Virus record (IMG/VR): IMGVR_UViG_3300036770_003984 | Coordinates: 1 to 64,000 of that record | DNA length: 64,000 nucleotides | Direction: 5' to 3' (one strand) | Source of the DNA: a virus | Part shown: one piece after another, positions 44,851 through 52,608 of the stretch | Layout: every line of letters begins with the position of its first letter | How positions within the stretch are numbered: position 1 is the first letter of the stretch | Notes under the pieces: generated by a model | The model's database searches: none | What the model was told of the DNA's origin: nothing | The model's input: the letters and a program-made list of their open reading frames with translations, nothing else | Program-made: the position numbers and the translations under genes

Positions 44851-46620
44851 TTATCTTCTTTGATTTCCAAATAACCAAGAGTATTTCATATAATCTTCCT
44901 TTGAAACATTTTGATTTCTTTGTTGTAATCTATCATGCCCATATGGTATTACTGGATTAAATTCTAATTGTTTTCCCATATTTTCATTATTACTTACAGC
45001 CCAAGATTCCAACATTGCCTTTGTTTGTTCAGTGACTTTTTCCAAACTGCTGAAAGATGATTCAGCAATATAAGTCGCCATTGCAATTGACATTATTAAG
45101 TCATCGTGTTGTCCCTTTTGGTGGTCTGGTCTTCCATTGACATAAATAAAGGTGTTCATCTCATCAAATAACCTTGAACTATATATCTTAAATTCATGTC
45201 TCATTGCTTCCTCAAATGATGCAATTATCTGAACACGTTTATTATTAAAATTAAGTCCAGGAATTTTATCCAATGCCTTGGGGTCATATTTCCATTTGTT
45301 TGCCAAATCTACCCCATCCACATATAAATTTTTATAACCCAACTCTTGTAACTTCCTTGAGGTTGAAACCCCCATACCACCAGTTATATCTATCACAATA
45401 AAACAATTATACATATTACCCCACTTATAACATATTTCAGCCATTGTATCTGGAGGTAACTTTCCAACATATTCTGCAACTTGTTCTCTTGTATCAAAAT
45501 CAATAATTTGGAATGAACTAAAGTCTTCACTATCCCCTCTACTGACATCCACACCCATAACGTATTTATGTCCCATAATAGGTTCTTTCCATATCCATAG
45601 AGAATTACCTATCATTTTATTTTGGGGTTCTTTAATCATATTTTCTTTAACTCTTTGCATTAAAAGAGAATCAAATACGTTATCACCAGAACCCAAGAAG
45701 TTACACTCTAACTCTTGTGAAACTTTTCTCTTATCATATTTAAGTTTCTTTACCATTCCCTCAAACCAAGATGAACAAGGTTTGTACCCTGAATTCATCA
45801 TTAATTTAAGTTCCTCGTAATTTCTTTCATCAAATGGAATATGTCCCCAACTTATAATATCATTACTACTATATTCTGTTTTATTAAGGAGATAATGAAT
45901 AACATCTTGTGTTTTGACTAAAAATAAATCTTTGGTATATCTTGGGTCTCTAAACCAAAACATCTCAGATATTTTAAAGTCATTCATTCCCCTATTTGCT
46001 TGATTATATATTTCATAATAAATTGGGTCATAACCATTTGGTGTTGACACTACAATAACTTTACCCCCAGTTGATAGTGAGGCCATACAAGCCGCCCAAA
46101 AGTCTGAATCCGCGTCAATAAATGCCGCCTCGTCAAATACTAGGATTGTTGGTGTAAAACCACGTAGAGCATCCTTTGAGGTTGCCACAGCTTTTACTTC
46201 ACATCCATTGTTTGTCTTATAATGTTTTTGTGAATTTTTATCAACAGAAAAATCAATTCCAACCCAACTTGGCCATTGACCAATAAACATTCTTATTTTA
46301 TTTGCCATCTCTTGTGATGTATCTAATTTGTTGGCAATGATTAGAATCTTTTCAGGTTTTGTCTTTTTGGCAAAAGCTATTTTTAATGATACCCAAGCCG
46401 CAGTTACTGTTGATACACCAGCTTGTCTGTACTTTAATGCAATGTTTTCATTGTAATTTTCATAGTCATTAAGTAATGAAATTTGGTCTGGAAATAACTC
46501 TAATGGGACATATTTTGATACAGTATTATCATAGGTTTCCAGATATGTTCTTAACGCGTATGGGGTATCTTTCATACACTTAAGATATTCAATCATTACT
46601 TGTTCTTTTGTTAAACTCAT
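44851..46620 (-). CDS. Large terminase subunit, T4 gp17-like
   Basis: 589 residues (gp17: 610). ATPase: adenine-side YENYNENIALKYRQAGVSTV with a Walker A variant (RQAGVST, about 63), Walker B PTILVFDEAAFID (about 160), and the coupling motif VVSTPNGYDP (about 193). RNase H-like nuclease: GVDVSRGDSEDFS (about 354), VIDITGGMGVS (about 407) and HDDLIMSIAMATYI (about 511). It packages DNA through the portal and cuts it into headfuls. A late-type element precedes it and a terminator lies upstream. Confidence 0.94.
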   Translation of the reverse strand: MSLTKEQVMIEYLKCMKDTPYALRTYLETYDNTVSKYVPLELFPDQISLLNDYENYNENIALKYRQAGVSTVTAAWVSLKIAFAKKTKPEKILIIANKLDTSQEMANKIRMFIGQWPSWVGIDFSVDKNSQKHYKTNNGCEVKAVATSKDALRGFTPTILVFDEAAFIDADSDFWAACMASLSTGGKVIVVSTPNGYDPIYYEIYNQANRGMNDFKISEMFWFRDPRYTKDLFLVKTQDVIHYLLNKTEYSSNDIISWGHIPFDERNYEELKLMMNSGYKPCSSWFEGMVKKLKYDKRKVSQELECNFLGSGDNVFDSLLMQRVKENMIKEPQNKMIGNSLWIWKEPIMGHKYVMGVDVSRGDSEDFSSFQIIDFDTREQVAEYVGKLPPDTMAEICYKWGNMYNCFIVIDITGGMGVSTSRKLQELGYKNLYVDGVDLANKWKYDPKALDKIPGLNFNNKRVQIIASFEEAMRHEFKIYSSRLFDEMNTFIYVNGRPDHQKGQHDDLIMSIAMATYIAESSFSSLEKVTEQTKAMLESWAVSNNENMGKQLEFNPVIPYGHDRLQQRNQNVSKEDYMKYSWLFGNQRR

Positions 46621-46626
46621 ATAATC

Positions 46627-46640
46627 TTTTTATATAAATA
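46627..46640 (-). promoter_or_regulatory. Late-type element upstream of the terminase gene
   Basis: Minus strand TATTTATATAAAAA, with TATTTAT ending 13 bases before the ATG at 46620. The AT half lacks one T of the ATAAAA form. Confidence 0.45.
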
Positions 46641-46641
46641 T

Positions 46642-46675
46642 AAAAACCCCCACTTATTTCTAAATGGGGGTTTTT
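46642..46675. terminator. Bidirectional terminator
   Basis: AAAAACCCCCA pairs with TGGGGGTTTTT around an 11-13 base loop. Ends the leftward transcript of 46679-48298 just before the terminase promoter element. Confidence 0.85.
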
Positions 46676-46678
46676 ATT

Positions 46679-48298
46679 TTAATCTTCAACATCTAACCAA
46701 CCTAAATCAATTGGTCCATCATCTGTTGACTTTTGGTCGTATTTTTTCTTTGAATATGATGGGAAATCCTTTTTTAAATTTGTTGTCATCTCTCTTGCCT
46801 TTTCAATTATTTCTTCAACAAATGACTCTGCGTATGGGTCTAAATCTTTACCAATAGTTAAAGATTGAACTAATTTTTTTAATTTACCTTTATTTGCAAT
46901 ATCTTCATCTTCTACTTCTGAGAAGTATTTTAAAACCCCTGGAATTAATTCTCTCTGTTCGTCTTCATTAGGTACAATTTCATTAAATATTTCATAAAAT
47001 CTTTTGAAGAAAACTTCAGAGAATACTAAATCATATGCTTCAATTTCAAGTGAAGTTGCCGCACGTTTAGCTAAAGCTCTTTGTTCGTCACTAGTAGTTC
47101 CTCCACCAGCGGCAGAAGTGAAAAACATTATTGTACCTTTAACTAATTCGTGTACTAAAAGAGGTAAAGTAGATGCTCTTGCTCTTACTGTGAATGCACC
47201 CCCAAAATCAAGTTCTTCTTCATCTTCTTCATCTTCATAATCACCACCCATATCACCACCTGTTTCACCAGTTTCTTCAGGAGATAATACCTCAACTTGT
47301 CCTATTTGTCCACCACCTGATGTACCTATTCCCCCAATGTCATCAAATAACCAATACATATGTAACATAATTGGTTGTATTACGTTAGAAATTTCTAATA
47401 TTCTTTCACCTCCAGGTAATTCTTGTATTTTTCTCATACAAATTTTGTATGCGTCAGCGTAATACAATGCCATACCTCTTCTAAAATAATTTATTATCAT
47501 TCTGTTTGTTACGGCATCAGAAAATTCTTCTTTTGCTTTTTCTAATGTTTCAGGTGAAATTTTGAATGTGGATTGTATTGCTTCTTTAGCTTTTTCTTCA
47601 TCAAACTCAATACCCATTGATTCAAAATCATTTTTTAAATCTTCTAATTTTTGAGTTTTTTCAGCATCAATATCTGCGAATTTGTCTAAAATTTCTTCAT
47701 CACTTATTTTATCAGCTTTAGCTTTCATACTTGAAAGTTTTGGCAGGAATCCATAACTTAATTCCCCATCCAATTGTATCATTTTTGTAAAAAACTTGTT
47801 ATCAATACCCATAGCTTTTTCAACAGATTCCATAGCTATTTGTTCAAGTTCTTCTTTGTTTCCCATTTGTAACCTTGTTAATTCACCCATAAGTTTTTGT
47901 ACAATAGTCATAAGAGTTCTAAACGCGGTTACAGAATCAGATTTAAAATTAGGATTTGAAATATTCAAACGTCTTGCGATATCAGAATCACGACCAATTA
48001 ATTCTTCTAGTCGTTGTATTGAAAACTTAAAAGCTTCTGAGGTAAAAAAATCAACTTGAGGTTGAGTAAGACCAAATTTATTCAAAGGTAATTCACCCCT
48101 TTCAATTTTTGATTGTAAAGTTCTACTTGGACGTGCACCACCAACTTCAGGTCCAAATGTCATTTCATCTTCTTTAATTAAAGATTCAATTTCATTTAAA
48201 ATTTGATTTTCTTTTTTTGTTAAACCTTCACTTAAAAGTTTATATTTTAAACCTTGTCTGGTTTCTTTTAAAAGAGATATTTTATTTTTTAAGCTCAT
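46679..48298 (-). CDS. Hypothetical large virion-associated protein
   Basis: 539 residues, mostly helical. N-terminus LLKETRQGLKYKLLSEGLTK (an L-x-E site at about 25). Body repeats helical charged blocks (KAMGIDNKFFTKMIQLDGEL, KSDSVTAFRTLMTIVQKLMG). Around residue 360 there is an acidic loop (DYEDEEDEEELDFGGAF). I cannot name the family. Head or neck association is inferred from position upstream of the terminase. Confidence 0.6.
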   Translation of the reverse strand: MSLKNKISLLKETRQGLKYKLLSEGLTKKENQILNEIESLIKEDEMTFGPEVGGARPSRTLQSKIERGELPLNKFGLTQPQVDFFTSEAFKFSIQRLEELIGRDSDIARRLNISNPNFKSDSVTAFRTLMTIVQKLMGELTRLQMGNKEELEQIAMESVEKAMGIDNKFFTKMIQLDGELSYGFLPKLSSMKAKADKISDEEILDKFADIDAEKTQKLEDLKNDFESMGIEFDEEKAKEAIQSTFKISPETLEKAKEEFSDAVTNRMIINYFRRGMALYYADAYKICMRKIQELPGGERILEISNVIQPIMLHMYWLFDDIGGIGTSGGGQIGQVEVLSPEETGETGGDMGGDYEDEEDEEELDFGGAFTVRARASTLPLLVHELVKGTIMFFTSAAGGGTTSDEQRALAKRAATSLEIEAYDLVFSEVFFKRFYEIFNEIVPNEDEQRELIPGVLKYFSEVEDEDIANKGKLKKLVQSLTIGKDLDPYAESFVEEIIEKAREMTTNLKKDFPSYSKKKYDQKSTDDGPIDLGWLDVED

Positions 48299-48307
48299 AT
48301 TTTTTTT

Positions 48308-49255
48308 TTAGATTAAACGATGTTTTTTAACTTGTGACATAAAATAGTCTAAACCTTCAGATTGTTCACCTTTTCTTTTTGCTTCAGCTGGGTCTTTATC
48401 TGGTTTTTTAAAAGGATTACCAGTTTTTTTCTTTTCTTCCTTTTCTGTTTCAGTTTCCTTTTCAGTTTCTGTTTCAGTATTACCTTTATATTTTTTTCTT
48501 CTTGCTTCAGCTGGGTCTTTATCTGGTTTTTTAAAAGGATTACCAGTTTTTTTCTTTTCTTCCTTTTCTGTTTCAGTCTCAGTTTCTTTTTCTTTGGTAT
48601 CACCCATTGTTGTTTCAATCAATCGGATTAAATCTCTCTTAGTCATAGTTGGTTTTAAATTTTTTTCGATTATATTTTCTAAATGATTACGAAGTTTTGA
48701 TTCACTAGTCAACTTAGGATTTAATAAACTACCCATATTTGATTTCATTTGACCTGTTATTGCTGCTGTAAGTGCTTTATTATAATCAACAACTTCATTT
48801 GTTTCTTTCTTCTTATATTTTACAGTCTTTTCAGGATGTTTTTTTTCTGGCATTTTTTCATATTGTTTTTTTGATGTACTCTTTGAAAATTCTTTTGCCA
48901 TTTTACACCATTTACAATCGTCATCTTTACACTTATTACATCTAGCCCAAAATAATCCTTGTTGAGCCTTAGACTCAAATTTTTCTTTTATTTCAGATTC
49001 CATAGGAGTTATTGTTGTTTTTCCACCTGTAGTATCTACTTCCATATTACCAATCGTAGTTTTAGAATTATCTTTTACAACATAACCTGTTTTAGTAACT
49101 GGTGTTGTATTTGGTGGTGTTGTTGTCTGTTCGGTTGTTTCCTTCCTTGACATTTTTTCAAACAACAAATTTATTTTACCCTCATTAAGGGTTGATATAA
49201 ATTGGGGATTTAATCCTCTATCCAACAAAAATCCAATTTTTTTATTTAGATTCAT
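48308..49255 (-). CDS. Hypothetical protein with zinc-like motif and Lys/Glu repeats
   Basis: 315 residues. The start KKIGFLLDRGLNPQFISTLN is followed by a Thr-rich linker, then CNKCKDDDCKWCKMAKEF (about 104), a C-x2-C-x4-C-x2-C zinc-finger spacing, and a long Lys/Glu tail with two copies of about 41 residues (KKTGNPFKKPDKDPAEA). Overlaps both neighbours' ends by about 10 bases. Function unknown; the charged tail suggests DNA or scaffold contact. Confidence 0.6.
   Translation of the reverse strand: MNLNKKIGFLLDRGLNPQFISTLNEGKINLLFEKMSRKETTEQTTTPPNTTPVTKTGYVVKDNSKTTIGNMEVDTTGGKTTITPMESEIKEKFESKAQQGLFWARCNKCKDDDCKWCKMAKEFSKSTSKKQYEKMPEKKHPEKTVKYKKKETNEVVDYNKALTAAITGQMKSNMGSLLNPKLTSESKLRNHLENIIEKNLKPTMTKRDLIRLIETTMGDTKEKETETETEKEEKKKTGNPFKKPDKDPAEARRKKYKGNTETETEKETETEKEEKKKTGNPFKKPDKDPAEAKRKGEQSEGLDYFMSQVKKHRLI
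48381..48580 (-). repeat. Two-copy repeat, about 123-base period
   Basis: A block of roughly 75 bases (plus strand begins GCTTCAGCTGGGTCTTTATC) occurs twice with a 123-base spacing, in frame, within the gene at 48308. It encodes KKTGNPFKKPDKDPAEA each time. Confidence 0.75.
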
Positions 49256-49655
49256 AACTCAATTTTTTTTCGTATTCAAGGACAATGTCCCTCGCGTATA
49301 ACTTATTTTTTATAGATTCTTCACTCTCACCAAATCTAAATACCAATCTTTTAACCAAATCAAAATTTATATATTCACTTTCATTCTCCCAAGCCAAAGC
49401 AATAACATCATCAATTGAATCTTGCATTGAAAAATAATCAGACTTTTGAATTACAGAAAAAGAAATTTCATCATTTTTCAAAACTCCAACTTTTTTTATA
49501 TGTAAAATATCTGGGGGTAAAGGATAACCATTAGCTGGTTTTGATTCCCAATATTCCCCCCAAATATCATCAACTTTATCTGAAAAAATAAATTCGTAAA
49601 TATTATCACCTTTATAATTTGGTCCTAATTCATTAACAAAAATTAAAAACATCAT
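49242..49655 (-). CDS. Conserved-looking hypothetical protein
   Basis: 137 residues: FLIFVNELGPNYKGDNIYEF, EYWESKPANGYPLPPDILHI, KKVGVL, then DDVIALAWENESEYINFD. I recall similar proteins in other aquatic T4-like phages but no function. Overlaps its neighbours at both ends, so it is co-translated. No signal peptide or membrane helix. Confidence 0.62.
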   Translation of the reverse strand: MMFLIFVNELGPNYKGDNIYEFIFSDKVDDIWGEYWESKPANGYPLPPDILHIKKVGVLKNDEISFSVIQKSDYFSMQDSIDDVIALAWENESEYINFDLVKRLVFRFGESEESIKNKLYARDIVLEYEKKLSYESK

Positions 49656-50917
49656 TTTACATTACCATTTGGAGAAATATAAAATCTTTCATTGTACATT
49701 TCAAATACTAATTGACCTTTTGTATCCTTACCCAATAATTTAGCTTTTGGATACTTGTTCAAAAATCTATGAGCAGAATCTTCTTGTTCATAACTCTCAC
49801 TTATTTTTTGAATTGTATTTGATTTTTTATTTGTTGTTTTTGGAATAAAATAATTACTCAAAACTTTATCAATTTTAGATTCAGAATATAATGATTGTCT
49901 ATTGAATGATTGTCTATTTTTCATACTTCTAGCATCTCTTCCCATTGGAAAATCTTCGCCCATTTCACCTTGAGGTTGTCTTGGCGGTGTTTGTGGTGCT
50001 GATTGTCCACCCATCATACCTTCTTCATCCCCCATCATTCCTTCTTCATCACCCATCATTCCTTCTTCATCACCCATCATTCCTTGTTCGTCATCTACTT
50101 CCAATTCGTATTCAGTTTCACCACCTTCAAACTTAGACATTACTTTTTCTTTATCTTCAGCCTCAAGATTATCTATAGGTAGTGCTGAAATAACTGAATT
50201 CAAAATATAAAGAACATCTTGTGATGTTAATTGATTTTCTTCATCTTGCAAGAATTGTCTTACTTTTTGAGCTAATTTACCAGTGTATTTTTGTAAAACC
50301 TTAATTGTGACTTGTTCATCGTCATCTTCTGGATTTTCGTCCATTCCCATATCATCCATTGGCATATCTTCATCACCCATATCATCCATTGGCATATCAT
50401 CCATTCCCATATCTTCACCACCCATATCACCTTCAGGTGAGCCTTGTGGTGCTTGAGCTGGTTGTGGCGCGGGTGCTGGTTGTTGTGGTGCTGGTTGTGG
50501 AGCGGGTCTTTGTTGTTGCTGTTGTGGTTGTTCATCCAAAGTTAAATAATATTTTTCTTCAGAATCACCTTCAAACAAAGATATGTTATGTTCGTACCCT
50601 TCAATAGAATTTACTTCTTTAGTTATAATATTTAATCTTTTTAGGGCTTGTGAATATGATGGATAAAATTTCCTATTTTTCATAGGGTCAATATATTCAC
50701 TTGTTGATTCATTTAAACCTTTTTTGATTACATATCCAACTTTCTCTTTAACAATAAAATATGTTTCGTTATCTGCTAAAGTTTTTTTATAATCAAAAGA
50801 ATGTGTTTCATTTATTGGTTTTGGAATGTTCAAATTATAGTTTGAAATTTCAATCATACGTCTGATTGCATCCATTCCTTGTAACTTTTCACTACCTATT
50901 GGTCTTAATTTTCCCAT
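49652..50917 (-). CDS. Hypothetical protein with Met/Asp repeats
   Basis: 421 residues. N-terminal domain (1-130), a Gln/Pro/Ala linker (PQQQQQRPAPQPAPQQPAPA), acidic Met-Asp repeats (MDDMPMDDMG), a helical domain (EQVTIKVLQKYTGKLAQKVR), four tandem MGDEEGM units, and a C-terminal domain (EDSAHRFLNKYPKAKLLGKD, FEMYNERFYISPNGNVK). Low-complexity acidic blocks resemble those of the scaffold gene. Probably a head-core or assembly protein (inference). Overlaps the next gene by 4 bases. Confidence 0.6.
   Translation of the reverse strand: MGKLRPIGSEKLQGMDAIRRMIEISNYNLNIPKPINETHSFDYKKTLADNETYFIVKEKVGYVIKKGLNESTSEYIDPMKNRKFYPSYSQALKRLNIITKEVNSIEGYEHNISLFEGDSEEKYYLTLDEQPQQQQQRPAPQPAPQQPAPAPQPAQAPQGSPEGDMGGEDMGMDDMPMDDMGDEDMPMDDMGMDENPEDDDEQVTIKVLQKYTGKLAQKVRQFLQDEENQLTSQDVLYILNSVISALPIDNLEAEDKEKVMSKFEGGETEYELEVDDEQGMMGDEEGMMGDEEGMMGDEEGMMGGQSAPQTPPRQPQGEMGEDFPMGRDARSMKNRQSFNRQSLYSESKIDKVLSNYFIPKTTNKKSNTIQKISESYEQEDSAHRFLNKYPKAKLLGKDTKGQLVFEMYNERFYISPNGNVK
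50010..50093 (-). repeat. Four tandem 21-base repeats
   Basis: Units begin CCCATCAT at 50010, 50031, 50052 and 50073 and encode MGDEEGM; small substitutions in the first and last unit. Confidence 0.8.
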
Positions 50918-50929
50918 AATATTTTTTGT

Positions 50930-50945
50930 TTTTATAATATAAATA
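50930..50945 (-). promoter_or_regulatory. Late-type element upstream of 49652-50917
   Basis: Minus strand TATTTATATTATAAAA, with TATTTAT ending 21 bases before the ATG at 50917. Confidence 0.5.
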
Positions 50946-50952
50946 TACAGAA

Positions 50953-51699
50953 TTATTTAATTCTTAATTTTTCATCCAAAGAAAGTTTTTTATCAATAAG
51001 TTTTGTTGGTATATTATATAATTTCTCAATATAACCATTACGTCTCAAAACTTTAAAGACTAAATTTTCTAATCCCAATTCACCAGATTTATCTAAACCA
51101 CTTATTCTATATTTTTTTAATTTATCTTTAATCACTTTTACACCATTACGAATTGTTTCAATATCTTCACCTTCCAAATGTTTAATTAAATTATCAATAA
51201 TTCGCATCCATTTTTTAACGTTAATTGTAATGTCTTCATTACTAGCTTTCATTTTTTCTTTGATTGGTTTTTTAATCCATTCATCATTTAGAATAGAATA
51301 AATACCACCACTAACACCTTTATCATCAATACCCTCAACATATGCTTCAACATCATAACCAAAAATTTTTATGTTTCTTTTTTGATTAAAAACTATTTTT
51401 TTTAAATCAAAATATTCAACATACATATCTTTAAGTTTATCTGAAAATTGTTTGTAATCTACTAATATGTGTAAATCAACATCCGAATATTCTGACCAAT
51501 TATAATTCGCAATTGAACCTTTAACAATAATATCATCAATTACAACATCCACCCCAAAAGAATCAATGAATTGATTTGCAATTTCTAGTAAATGCTTTCT
51601 AACATTTGGATTCATTATTGAACCACCATCAACCCAAATTTTTGGTTGTAATGTTGAATTTAATTTAAAACTAGATATAACTTTATTTAAACTTTCCAT
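50953..51699 (-). CDS. Nucleotidyltransferase-fold protein
   Basis: 248 residues. The Pol-beta/NTase motif is intact: IVKGSIANYNWSEYSDVDLH (about 58-77), GS followed by DxD, then the third acidic position at about 120 (IFGYDVEAYVEG). C-terminal helices (KKWMRIIDNLIKHLEGEDIE) follow. NTase-fold proteins transfer NMP to proteins, RNA or small molecules. Why one sits in a structural operon is unclear. A short TATTTAT element lies 5 bases before the ATG. Confidence 0.75.
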   Translation of the reverse strand: MESLNKVISSFKLNSTLQPKIWVDGGSIMNPNVRKHLLEIANQFIDSFGVDVVIDDIIVKGSIANYNWSEYSDVDLHILVDYKQFSDKLKDMYVEYFDLKKIVFNQKRNIKIFGYDVEAYVEGIDDKGVSGGIYSILNDEWIKKPIKEKMKASNEDITINVKKWMRIIDNLIKHLEGEDIETIRNGVKVIKDKLKKYRISGLDKSGELGLENLVFKVLRRNGYIEKLYNIPTKLIDKKLSLDEKLRIK

Positions 51700-51704
51700 A
51701 AATG

Positions 51705-51711
51705 ATAAATA
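51705..51711 (-). promoter_or_regulatory. Half late-type element upstream of the NTase gene
   Basis: TATTTAT only (AT-rich half reads CATTTATG), 5 bases before the ATG. Weaker than the others. Confidence 0.3.
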
Positions 51712-51731
51712 TTAGTGCACCACTATAATTA

Positions 51732-51974
51732 TCACAATTTTCTATATTGGTATGATTTTGCTATTTTGGAATTAAAAAACTTACCTTGAGATTCCGACAT
51801 CCTAAATTGGGTATACACTTGATGGGGGACATTTTCATAGGAGTATCTGAGTCCGTTGTTAAATTCCACAACTAACTCTTTTGTTTCTGTATCAAATTCT
51901 GTCTTTTTAATATTACTTGACTGAATTTCATTAATAATTTTTGTACCTCTGATTTCTTCTCTTAAAATTGCCAT
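51732..51974 (-). CDS. KTSC domain protein
   Basis: 80 residues, essentially one KTSC domain: SSNIKKTEFDTETKELVVEF, NNGLRYSYENVPHQVYTQF, SESQGKFFNSKIAKSYQYRK. KTSC domains are small folds found alone in phages or fused to lysyl-tRNA synthetase, with unknown function. Leftward, between the NTase and UVR genes. Confidence 0.85.
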   Translation of the reverse strand: MAILREEIRGTKIINEIQSSNIKKTEFDTETKELVVEFNNGLRYSYENVPHQVYTQFRMSESQGKFFNSKIAKSYQYRKL

Positions 51975-51990
51975 AATATTTTAAATTTAA

Positions 51991-52013
51991 AAACCCCTCT
52001 AAACTGAGGGGTT
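51991..52013 (-). terminator. Rho-independent terminator
   Basis: Leftward reading AACCCCTC pairs with GAGGGGTT around TAAACT-type loop, then T's. Ends the UVR gene transcript. Confidence 0.8.
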
Positions 52014-52017
52014 ATAA

Positions 52018-52452
52018 TTAGTTTATTTTTTTTAATTCATCTCGGATTTCAATCGCTCTTTCAAAATTTTGTTCTTTAATCGCGACATCCAACTCTTTTT
52101 TCAAATCTTTAACCTTAGATGAGTTATTCTCAAGTTCTTTAATTTTATCTCTTAATCTTGCAGCTTCCTCAAAATCTTGATTTGATACACATTCATCTAG
52201 TTTAGATTTCAACTCATTAACTTCACTCTTATCATTAAATGGTGGATTAGTAAAAATGAAACTAATAGTTGTGAATAATCCATCATTTGATTCTTTAATT
52301 GACTTTCTATATTTTTTAATTTCTTTTGAAATGTCATCTGGGTTTAACCCTTTTAAAAATCCATCCATAGGAGTATTAAATTTCTGATTGTCTTGATTGA
52401 AAATTTCATTTAAAATTTCCTCAAATCTTTTATAAAAATCTTTACTGTTCAT
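52018..52452 (-). CDS. Protein with two UVR domains (McsA-like)
   Basis: 144 residues from ATG 52452; a longer start (52506) only adds a poor leader. Two UVR motifs: LKSKLDECVSNQDFEEAARL (then RDKIKELE) and LKKELDVAIKEQNFERAIEI (then RDELKKIN). UVR domains bridge UvrB/UvrC and also bind ClpC (McsA, CtsR partners). The divergent neighbour is a ClpC-like ATPase, which has a UVR-like stretch of its own, so an adaptor or regulator role for Clp is likely (inference). Confidence 0.8.
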   Translation of the reverse strand: MNSKDFYKRFEEILNEIFNQDNQKFNTPMDGFLKGLNPDDISKEIKKYRKSIKESNDGLFTTISFIFTNPPFNDKSEVNELKSKLDECVSNQDFEEAARLRDKIKELENNSSKVKDLKKELDVAIKEQNFERAIEIRDELKKIN

Positions 52453-52538
52453 AATATTATATTTTTTAAAGTTTATTTTCATTTTTATAATCCAATTATA
52501 TACCAATTAAATTAACTAGTCAAGAATTAAAAAAAATA

Positions 52539-52553
52539 CTGACAATTTGTCAG
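52539..52553. promoter_or_regulatory. Palindrome in the divergent Clp/UVR promoter region
   Basis: CTGACA-N3-TGTCAG, 15 bases, between the divergent UVR and Clp genes. Candidate operator for coordinated control; unproven. Confidence 0.3.
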
Positions 52554-52608
52554 TTTAACATAGTTGAAAATGTAAAAATAAATATTATAATTAGTTAAAA
52601 ACAAAAAT

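Noticed and set aside
48349-48631. Overlapping frames on either strand in the Lys/Glu repeat
   Set aside because: Low-complexity shadows of the repeat in the gene at 48308.
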